Shown one piece after another: positions 7,093 to 12,551 of a stretch of 19,886 nt of DNA (position 1 is its first letter; every line of letters starts with the position of its first letter). The DNA lies in NCBI GenBank assembly GCA_016234955.1, contig JACRNN010000041.1, positions 1 through 19,886 of the forward strand, in the 5' to 3' direction. The DNA comes from Deltaproteobacteria bacterium (GTDB lineage: Bacteria; Desulfobacterota; GWC2-55-46). The notes below the pieces were generated by a model. That model ran no database searches, was not told the DNA's origin, and worked only from the letters and a program-made list of their open reading frames with translations. The position numbers were made by a program, and so were the translations under genes.

Positions 7093-8577
7093 ATGAAGAT
7101 ACTGTTCGTGATAAAGGACGTGGAGTACATAGACCCGATGGGCATAATGCTCCTGTCCGCGCTCGCCAAGAGAATGGGGCATACTACGGGGCTCTGCGTC
7201 CTCGCGGACGGGGACCTTAAAAAGACCGTCAAGTCCTTTGCGCCGGACGTGGCGGCCTTCAGCGCCAAGACCGGGGAGCACAAATACTATATAGCCGCCA
7301 ACGACGCGGTCAAGGCGATAAGCCCCAGGATATTCACCGTGATGGGGGGGCCGCACACGACGTTCTTCCCTGAGCTTATAACCCGGCACCCCTTTGACGC
7401 GCTCTGCGTCGGAGAGGGCGACGACGCCTGGCCCGAGCTCCTCGACGCTATTGAAAAAAACGGCCCGATAGACAAGATACCGAACGTCGTCACGAGGGCG
7501 AACTTCAAAACCGGCGTCGCTCCGGTCATACGCCCGAGGAGGACTGCGCTTGACGACCTGCCGTTCCTCGACAGGGAGCTATTCTATTCAAGGACCAGGC
7601 TCGGCAGGTTCCCGATGAGAAGCTTCATGGCCGGGCGCGGGTGCCCGTACAGGTGCACCTACTGCTTCAACCGCGAATACAACCTCCTGTACAAGGGCAA
7701 GGGCCCTTTGGCCGTCAGGATGAGCGTCGGGAGGGTCGTGGAGGAGCTTAAGGAGCTAAAGGGGAGATACCCGACGCAGTTCATAAAGTTCTACGACGAC
7801 ATATTCGTACTGAAGGACGACGAATGGCTCGACGAGTTCTCGGTCAGATACAAAAAAGAGGTCGGGCTCCCGTTCCACTGCCTCATGCGCGCCAACTGCC
7901 TGACCGAGCCGGTGCTCCTCAAGCTCAAGAAGGCCGGGCTCGCCTCTCTCAGCATGTCGATAGAGAGCGGCAACGACGCCATAAGGAACTCGGTCCTCAA
8001 GCGCAACATGACGAGGGAGCAGATGACCGGGGCGTTCTCCCTGTGCTCAAGGCACGGCATTCCGACATTTTCAAACACCATATTCGCCATACCCGGGACG
8101 TCCTTGAAGGAAGACCTGGAATCTCTCGATTTCAACCTCGAGTGCAGGGTGACGTTCGGGGAGTTCCCGCTTTTTTTCCCGTACCCCGGCACAGAGCTTG
8201 CCAGGTACGCGGTGGAGCGTGGGGACTTTGACGGGGACTTCGACTCGCTCCACATGAGCTATCAGTCCACCTCCCCGCTTTCGTGCTTCACCCCGCGAGA
8301 AAAACTCCTCCAGAGGAACCTCTCGCTCCTTTCCACCGTCTGCCTCTGGAAGCCGTCCCTGAGGAACCTCGTGGTCAAGAGGTTGATACATCTGCCCCTT
8401 ACAAGGGCCTACTTCCTCTTTTACTATCTGGTGAAGGCCTATCTGGTGAAGAAAAAAATATACCCGATGCGTTTCTCGGCCCTCGATACCCTGAAGGGGA
8501 TATACGACAGTTTCGTCCTCGAACGCTTCAAGCACTCCGAAGAGATACTGAACGCATGCAAGGAAGAGAACAGATGA
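7093..8577 (+). CDS. Radical SAM protein with B12-binding-like N-terminal domain
   Basis: This is 494 residues. Residues 1-150 resemble the Rossmann-like domain of B12-binding radical SAM proteins (FSAKTGEHKYYI, VMGGPHTTFFPE, CVGEGDDAWPELL), but the cobalamin ligand motif DxHxxG is replaced by a DPMG stretch without His, so B12 binding is doubtful. The radical SAM motif is CPYRCTYC (Cys184, Cys188, Cys191), preceded by SFMAGRGC. The following FIKFYDDIFV, LSMSIESGND and NTIFAIPGTSLKED are typical of the methylthiotransferase-like core. The C-terminal 100 residues are helical and basic with a hydrophobic stretch (ARAYFLFYYLVKAYLV type), suggesting membrane contact. Members act on hopanoids, lipids, sugars or cofactors, and the substrate here is unknown. 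No strong ribosome binding site is seen. It is coupled to the next gene by an ATGA overlap. Confidence 0.93.
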   Translation: MKILFVIKDVEYIDPMGIMLLSALAKRMGHTTGLCVLADGDLKKTVKSFAPDVAAFSAKTGEHKYYIAANDAVKAISPRIFTVMGGPHTTFFPELITRHPFDALCVGEGDDAWPELLDAIEKNGPIDKIPNVVTRANFKTGVAPVIRPRRTALDDLPFLDRELFYSRTRLGRFPMRSFMAGRGCPYRCTYCFNREYNLLYKGKGPLAVRMSVGRVVEELKELKGRYPTQFIKFYDDIFVLKDDEWLDEFSVRYKKEVGLPFHCLMRANCLTEPVLLKLKKAGLASLSMSIESGNDAIRNSVLKRNMTREQMTGAFSLCSRHGIPTFSNTIFAIPGTSLKEDLESLDFNLECRVTFGEFPLFFPYPGTELARYAVERGDFDGDFDSLHMSYQSTSPLSCFTPREKLLQRNLSLLSTVCLWKPSLRNLVVKRLIHLPLTRAYFLFYYLVKAYLVKKKIYPMRFSALDTLKGIYDSFVLERFKHSEEILNACKEENR

Positions 8578-9074
8578 GCCCCACGGCGCACGTGGTCTAC
8601 GGCGGGGCGGCGGCGGCCGTCATCTACCCGGCGGCAGGGGCCTATAGCCTTGTATTCTGGGCCGCCTCGTTCCTCATAGACCTGGACCACTACTTCGATT
8701 ACGTCTACCATAACGGCTTTACGGACTTGAGCTTCAGGAAGATGTTCGACTACCACAACGCCCTTGACGCGTTCTGGTTCAACCCGGCGTTCCTGAATAT
8801 CGAGATGTTCCATACCGTCGAGGTCATGTTGCCGCTCTACCTGCTAACGGCATGGACAGGCTCGGCCCTGCTCTTAGCGGTCTTTTTCGGATTCGTCTTT
8901 CACATAGCCCTTGACATGGTCTATCTCTACAGGAACGGCATATTCTTCATGAGGGCGTACTCCATCACCGAGTACTTCATGAGGATGCGCGCGATAAAGG
9001 AAAAGGGCTATCGGCCCGAAGAGATATTGGAGGCTGTCTTCAGCGACATCAACGGCCGGGATAAAAGGGCATGA
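8574..9074 (+). CDS. YdjM/DUF457-like integral membrane protein, putative metal-dependent hydrolase
   Basis: This is 166 residues from the ATG at 8574, which overlaps the radical SAM stop as ATGA. A longer open frame reaching back to 8283 is only out-of-frame sequence of the upstream gene. Features: MSPTAHVVYG with His6, a helix, then FLIDLDHYFDYV (Asp36, Asp38, His39), His80 before a second helix pair (MFHTVEVMLPLYLL), and GFVFHIALDMVYLY (His110, Asp114). This His/Asp arrangement between helices fits the YdjM-like (DUF457) membrane family, thought to be metal-dependent hydrolases, and the activity is not proven. In this cluster it could cleave a lipid-linked or phosphorylated intermediate (inferred). 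The C-terminus is charged and cytoplasmic-looking. The assignment rests on motif spacing, so the exact family is less sure than the reading frame. Confidence 0.82.
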   Translation: MSPTAHVVYGGAAAAVIYPAAGAYSLVFWAASFLIDLDHYFDYVYHNGFTDLSFRKMFDYHNALDAFWFNPAFLNIEMFHTVEVMLPLYLLTAWTGSALLLAVFFGFVFHIALDMVYLYRNGIFFMRAYSITEYFMRMRAIKEKGYRPEEILEAVFSDINGRDKRA

Positions 9075-9102
9075 AGCATATCATCAAAAGGGAGCGGCGC
9101 TT

Positions 9103-9888
9103 ATGGCAAAAGAGAAGGTGCTTATCATAAAGCTCGGATACTCGGAGACGCTCGTATCCGAGATCAGCAGGATGACATCCCTCGGCGACGTCCTGAGGAG
9201 CACGGTGCTCCTGAGCCTCTTCAAAGAAGCCCACGTCACGTGGCTGGTGGATGAAAAGGCCGTACCGCTCCTCAAGGGCAACCCGCTTATAGCGCGGATA
9301 ATGCCTTATGACCTCACCACGGCGCTACAGTTGAAGGCCGAGAGGTTCGACACCGTTGTCAACCTCGAAAAGGTCGCCGGGATATGCGCCTTCGCCGACT
9401 CCCTGACCGCGTGGAAGAGGTACGGATTCACGTTCGACCCCGAAACCGGCACCGCCCAGGCATACGACGGGAGCCAGCAGGTCCTCGACATATGCCTCAA
9501 CAACGTGGGCGAGAAGTGGCCGATAAAGGCCTGGCCGCTTGAGTACTGGAAGGAGCTTGAGGCGCTTATCGGGGAGAGGTACTCGGTCTCCTGGCAACGG
9601 GGGCTTACTTCCATAGAGGAGTACATGGAATGGATAAACTCCTGCTCTCTCATAGTCACGAACGACAGCCTCGGCCTGCACATAGCCCACGCCCTCGACA
9701 AGAAGATCGTGGCGCTCTTCGGCCCGACAATATCGAGCGAGGTCTACGTCAAGAACGGGGTAAAGCTCCTCCCGGAAAAAGAGTACGACTGCCTGCCGTG
9801 CCTCGATACGGTCTGCGTCAAGGACCGGAGCTGCATGTACGAGATACGGCCGCAAACGGTCATGGCGGCTGTAGAAAAGCTCCTCTAA
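9103..9888 (+). CDS. Family 9 glycosyltransferase (ADP-heptosyltransferase-like)
   Basis: The protein is 261 residues; GT9 enzymes are usually about 330-350. It keeps both ends of the fold: an N-terminal KVLIIKLGYSET and SLGDVLRSTVLL block, VTWLVDEKAVPLLKGNP, and the C-terminal donor site VTNDSLGLHIAHALDKKIVA followed by FGPT. The final part has five cysteines (CLPC, VC, SC pattern at residues 230-244), as in GT9 members that end YDCLPC. Between the LGD region and the start there is an extra 14-residue stretch (YSETLVSEISRMT), and the central linker is short. It probably adds a heptose-like or other sugar to a core or surface glycan in the cytoplasm. GGGAG, about 8 nt before the ATG, supports the start. 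A GCGGCGC/GCGCCGC hairpin without a T-run follows the stop at 9890-9907. Confidence 0.9.
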   Translation: MAKEKVLIIKLGYSETLVSEISRMTSLGDVLRSTVLLSLFKEAHVTWLVDEKAVPLLKGNPLIARIMPYDLTTALQLKAERFDTVVNLEKVAGICAFADSLTAWKRYGFTFDPETGTAQAYDGSQQVLDICLNNVGEKWPIKAWPLEYWKELEALIGERYSVSWQRGLTSIEEYMEWINSCSLIVTNDSLGLHIAHALDKKIVALFGPTISSEVYVKNGVKLLPEKEYDCLPCLDTVCVKDRSCMYEIRPQTVMAAVEKLL

Positions 9889-9943
9889 AGCGGCGCGTGA
9901 GCGCCGCCTGTCATTGAGGAGCGGTTTTTGAATTATTGATTGT

Positions 9944-10143
9944 GCGGGTTCAGGTTTGCAACCTGAACCCTGAATTTCGTATGGCGGCAACCACGAATCA
10001 TTCGGGTTGAAGCTCCCCGCAGCAAGTTGCGGGGAATCTTCGACATATAAGGAAGTATCTATTTCTATGCGCTCGCTTGACCCCGTAGCAAGCTACGGGG
10101 AATGCGCTCGCTATGCATGTTCAATCTGCAAGATTGAACCCGC
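9944..10143. repeat. Family-4 inverted repeat, interrupted by a family-1 element
   Basis: It starts GCGGGTTCAGGTTTGCAACC, contains GAACCCTGAATTTCG and ACGAATCATTCGGGTT, and ends CAATCTGCAAGATTGAACCC before GC. These are two small palindromes with GCGGGTTC/GAACCCGC outer ends. An uninterrupted copy of the same sequence is at 11608-11693. Here the copy is split after 10008 by a 113-bp family-1 element, which resumes at 10122. Confidence 0.9.
10009..10121 (+). repeat. Family-1 palindromic element, copy D (113 bp), nested in family 4
   Basis: The boundaries CGGGTT|GAAGCTCCCC and GCATGTT|CAATCTGC compare directly with the empty site CGGGTTCAATCTGC at 11665-11678. The insert is 113 bp, of which the terminal TT could be a 2-bp duplication of the target TT. 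The hairpins are CCCCGCAGC/GTTGCGGGG and CCCCGTAGC/GCTACGGGG. It lies 37 nt upstream of the third radical SAM gene. Confidence 0.95.
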
Positions 10144-10158
10144 AAGCAGGTTCCCAAG

Positions 10159-11019
10159 ATGAACCCCCTAATCATACCCGATAACTACAACTACATTGCC
10201 GTATTCCTCACCCTCGCCTGCAACCTGAAGTGCGCCTACTGCATAAACCGCTTCGGCATGGACGGCTCCGCGAGAAGACACCTCTCAGGGGCGGAGTGGG
10301 TTGAGGGGCTCAACAGGATCATATCCCGCGACGACCTCCCGCTTACGCTCCAGGGCGGGGAGCCGAGCCTCCACAGGGGGTTCATCCACATACTGAACAA
10401 CATAAGGCCGGGGCTCAATATCGACATCCTCACCAACCTGCAATTCGACGGGGACGATTTCATAAGAAAAGTTGACCCTGAGAGGATAAAGAGAAAGGCC
10501 CCCTACGCATCCATCCGCGTAAGCTACCACCCTTCCGAGATGGCCCTTGAGCCGCTTGCAAGAAAGGTCATGAAGCTCAGGGACGCGGGCTTCAGCATCG
10601 GGATATGGGGGGTCATGCACCCTTCGCAGGAGGACGATATCCTCAAGGCGCGGGAATATTGCAGGAATCTCGGCATAGACTTCCGCCTCAAGGAATTTCT
10701 GGGCGAGCATAACGGCAGGATGTACGGGACGCTGAAATACGAAGGGGCGTGCGACAGGAAGGGCGAGAGGACCGTGCTCTGCAAGACCACCGAGCTTATC
10801 ATCGGGCCGGAGGGCGGGGTCTACAGGTGCCACAGCGACCTTTACGAGGGCAGGCCGCCGGTGGGCGATATCTCAGACCCCGCGTTCAGGATAGAGGACG
10901 TATTCAGGGTATGCGACCATTACGGGCAATGCAACCCGTGCGATATAAAGGTGAAGACCGACAGGTTCCAGCAGTCCGGGCATACGTCGGTGGAGATAAG
11001 AGAACTGACGCGCGCCTAA
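10159..11019 (+). CDS. Radical SAM protein with C-terminal auxiliary cysteines
   Basis: The protein is 286 residues. The cluster motif is CNLKCAYC (Cys21, Cys25, Cys28), followed by TLQGGEPSLH, a clear GGE motif. The C-terminal part has a conserved-looking set of cysteines (ACDRKGE, LCKTTE, YRCHSDL, VCDHYGQCNPCD), which probably bind an extra Fe-S cluster as in SPASM/twitch-type enzymes. The substrate is unknown. It may belong to the preceding cluster although repeats fill the 270-nt gap. AGCAGG, about 8 nt before the ATG, is an acceptable ribosome binding site. The stop codon overlaps the stop of the convergent second pilin by two bases (11017-11018), so the genes are tail to tail with no room for a terminator. 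Confidence 0.92.
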   Translation: MNPLIIPDNYNYIAVFLTLACNLKCAYCINRFGMDGSARRHLSGAEWVEGLNRIISRDDLPLTLQGGEPSLHRGFIHILNNIRPGLNIDILTNLQFDGDDFIRKVDPERIKRKAPYASIRVSYHPSEMALEPLARKVMKLRDAGFSIGIWGVMHPSQEDDILKAREYCRNLGIDFRLKEFLGEHNGRMYGTLKYEGACDRKGERTVLCKTTELIIGPEGGVYRCHSDLYEGRPPVGDISDPAFRIEDVFRVCDHYGQCNPCDIKVKTDRFQQSGHTSVEIRELTRA

Positions 11020-11574
11020 CAACCGGCGCCGTCCGCCCATGTACATGCGCCAGCGCTTATCCATGTAAGCGGGCTTTTGCCCGCGCCAGCGTTGGAATTG
11101 GTTACGGTTATGGTGTAAGTGGAGGCCGCGGCAACGATGCTTACGGTATTGCCCGTGCTGGCTGAAAAAGGGAATACAGATGCAGCGCCGTCCAGGTAAT
11201 CCGTAGCCGGGCCGGGACCGACCGAGGTTATTGGGGAGACGTAAGTCTGGTTGGTGATGAAATATGACTCAAGCATATAGGATGTATTCTTCGCGTCGGA
11301 GACCATGCTCGCCCTGACGGCCCTTTGCTTGTAGAGCGAAAACTTGAGGGATGGCTATGGCCGCGAGTATGGCTATGATGGCCACGACTATCAAAAGCTC
11401 GACGAGGGTAAAACCTTCATTGAAGCTCCCCGCGGCAAGCCGCGGGGAATCTTCGACATGTAAGGAAGTATCTATCTCCGATTCGCTCGCTTGACCCCGC
11501 AGCAAGCTGCGGGGAATGCGCTCGCTATGCATGTTCAGGGGTTTATCAGTTTTAGAGGATATCCGCTTGAACAT
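11016..11574 (-). pseudogene. Second type IVa pilin, disrupted by a repeat insertion and a frameshift
   Basis: Two frames together encode a pilin. The first gives MFKRISSKTDKPLN, then 38 residues encoded by an inserted family-1 element, then EGFTLVELLIVVAIIAILA and AIAIPQ. The second continues (F)SLYKQRAVRASMVSDAKN up to a C-terminal GACTWADGAGC. Without the element the leader would be the normal MFKRISSKTDKPLNEG before Phe, and the mature protein would be about 130 residues. The junction CAAGTTTTCG (about 11339-11348) needs one base removed to reach the second frame. By family it would be a minor or alternative pilin, processed by PilD. No sigma-54 promoter is seen upstream, unlike pilA. The frameshift could be an assembly error, but the insertion is a clean boundary. 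A low-expressed or silent gene is the likeliest reading. Confidence 0.85.
11422..11535 (+). repeat. Family-1 palindromic element, copy E (114 bp), inside pilin leader
   Basis: The boundaries are CATT|GAAGCTCCCC and GCATGTT|CAGGGG. Excision restores CATTCAGGGG, which reads on the minus strand as CCC CTG AAT G, in frame with the pilin leader. At 114 bp it adds 38 codons with no stop in this frame. It has both hairpins (CCCCGCGGC/GCCGCGGGG and CCCCGCAGC/GCTGCGGGG). Confidence 0.95.
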
Positions 11575-11607
11575 GATTAACCTGTATATGGGCGTCATGT
11601 TTCTATG

Positions 11608-11693
11608 GCGGGTTCAGGTTTGCAACCTGAACCCTGAATTTCGATCTGGCAGCCACGAATCATTCGGGTTCAATCTGCAAGATTGAACCCGCC
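11608..11693. repeat. Family-4 inverted repeat, intact copy
   Basis: This 86-bp repeat has outer ends GGCGGGTTC/GAACCCGCC and two inner palindromes (GGTTTGCAACC and CAATCTGCAAGATTG). It is nearly identical to 9944-10143 but without the family-1 insertion, giving the empty site CGGGTTCAATCTGC. Confidence 0.9.
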
Positions 11694-11697
11694 AGAG

Positions 11698-11789
11698 AGT
11701 CTTTGCGAGCGTAGCGAAGCAATCTCATCTTTAGAGCGATCAAATATTAGGAGATTGCTTCGTCGCAAAAAACTCTCCTCGCAATGACA
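11698..11789. repeat. Family-3 inverted repeat, copy a
   Basis: GCGAGCGTAGCGAAGCAATC on the left pairs imperfectly with GAGATTGCTTCGTCGC and CTCCTCGCAATGAC on the right. It fills the space between the pilA terminator and the family-4 repeat. The whole 245-nt region 11575-11819 between the two pilins holds only repeats and no gene. Confidence 0.85.
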
Positions 11790-11819
11790 CTACAAATGTT
11801 TTTCAGCGACATGCTTTTC

Positions 11820-11856
11820 AAAAAAAGAGAGGGCCTTTGTTCAAGGCCCTCTCTTT
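11820..11856 (-). terminator. Rho-independent terminator of pilA
   Basis: On the minus strand, AAAGAGAGGGCCTT and AAGGCCCTCTCTTT form a perfect stem of about 14 bp around a five-base loop, followed by a T-run. It lies 33-69 nt past the pilA stop, so it should end the abundant pilin transcript before the second pilin. Confidence 0.92.
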
Positions 11857-11888
11857 CAATCCCACGCTCGTTGCGCTCCATCAGAGCG

Positions 11889-12299
11889 TCAAGGAACCGC
11901 CGCCGTAAATACGTTCGTAGCGGTATAAGTCGCCGTGGGGGTCGTGAGGCCCCATGCGGCAAGACCTGTCGCTACTACAGAGCCGGTAATCCCATCGGGT
12001 AATATCGTTGACGTACATGTTACACCGGCGGAAGCCGTATAACCTGATGTGGTCAACTGAGCGCATGTAGGAGCTACTACCACGGCCGGGTTGTCGGCGA
12101 AGTACGCCATCGCGGCGGTATACATGTTCTTTACGTCCGAGTTCAGGGTAGCCGCATAGCCCCTCTTCTTGTACGCCGAGAACTGCGGTATGGCTATAGC
12201 CGCGAGTATCGCTATGATAGCCACGACTATCAAAAGCTCAACGAGCGTGAAGCCTTCCTCTCTCCCCTTGATCTTTGACATTGATTTCTGTAGAAACAT
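11889..12299 (-). CDS. pilA: Type IVa major pilin prepilin
   Basis: The protein is 136 residues. The leader MFLQKSMSKIKGREEG ends in the Gly-Phe cleavage site, followed by the hallmark FTLVELLIVVAIIAILAAIA with Glu at position +5, then IPQFSAYKKRGYAATLNSD. The mature protein is about 120 residues with two C-terminal cysteines (APTCAQL and VTCTST) that could form the disulfide loop. It is the main subunit of the pilus fibre, cleaved and N-methylated by PilD and assembled by PilB and PilC in the inner membrane. AAGGAGG before the ATG at 12299 is a strong ribosome binding site and fixes this start over the internal Met at residue 7. A sigma-54 promoter lies upstream and a strong terminator downstream, so it is a single-gene unit controlled by PilR. 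Confidence 0.96.
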   Translation of the reverse strand: MFLQKSMSKIKGREEGFTLVELLIVVAIIAILAAIAIPQFSAYKKRGYAATLNSDVKNMYTAAMAYFADNPAVVVAPTCAQLTTSGYTASAGVTCTSTILPDGITGSVVATGLAAWGLTTPTATYTATNVFTAAVP

Positions 12300-12390
12300 T
12301 GTCTTCCTCCTTTTGTTTTTGTGCCTTCTTTAGTTGGTTTTCGGAGTTTATCCCAAAAACTTAAATCTGCATTTCTTAGTTATTATAGTT

Positions 12391-12406
12391 TGCAAGGCCT
12401 GTGCCA
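12391..12406 (-). promoter_or_regulatory. Sigma-54 (-24/-12) promoter of pilA
   Basis: The minus strand reads TGGCACAGGCCTTGCA, which matches the consensus TGGCAC-N5-TTGCA exactly, with GG and GC 12 bases apart. Transcription should start near 12380, leaving a leader of about 80 nt before the pilA ATG at 12299. It is the expected target of the adjacent PilR activator. Confidence 0.93.
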
Positions 12407-12455
12407 ACTACTGTTTTCATTATTAATCAATATGTTAGCTTGGCGAGTGCTCTTC

Positions 12456-12506
12456 TGACAGGGTCTTGAGTGACGTTTTTTGTCACTTATTTGACTATTT
12501 CTGTCA
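12456..12506 (-). promoter_or_regulatory. Probable PilR enhancer sites upstream of pilA
   Basis: TGTCA/TGACA-type pentamers or near matches start at 12456 (TGACA), 12471 (TGACG), 12481 (TGTCA), 12492 (TGAC) and 12502 (TGTCA). The last four are spaced 10-11 bp, so they lie on one face of the helix. They are about 75-125 bp upstream of the predicted start, the usual range for sigma-54 activators. PilR of other bacteria binds tandem TGTC-type sites, so binding here is inferred. Confidence 0.6.
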
Positions 12507-12515
12507 GTCCTCATA

Positions 12516-12551
12516 GAAACCCCCTCCCCCTTGATGGGGGAGGGTTTTTTT
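12516..12551. terminator. Hairpin terminator at the end of pilR
   Basis: CCCTCCCCC and GGGGGAGGG pair around TTGAT. The T-run follows on the plus strand (TTTTTTT at 12545-12551), while in the pilR direction only GGTTTCT follows. The pilR stop TAA (12550-12552) is in the T/A-run itself. It may work in both directions, separating pilR from the pilA control region. Confidence 0.65.

Noticed and set aside
7093..7540. Functional cobalamin-binding domain in the second radical SAM protein
   Set aside because: The fold-like blocks are there, but the DxHxxG ligand motif is absent, so B12 binding is not claimed.
8283..8573. Long N-terminal extension of the YdjM-like gene (263-residue frame)
   Set aside because: This part is out-of-frame sequence of the upstream radical SAM gene. 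The ATGA overlap at 8574 gives a protein starting at the family's own N-terminus.
9890..9907. Terminator after the GT9 gene
   Set aside because: The GCGGCGC/GCGCCGC hairpin is good but no T-run follows, so it is mentioned only as a hairpin.
881..11535. Repeats as a CRISPR array or integron attC sites
   Set aside because: The copies are dispersed, lack regular spacers and occur in both orientations. No cas gene or integrase is visible, and one copy sits inside a coding sequence.
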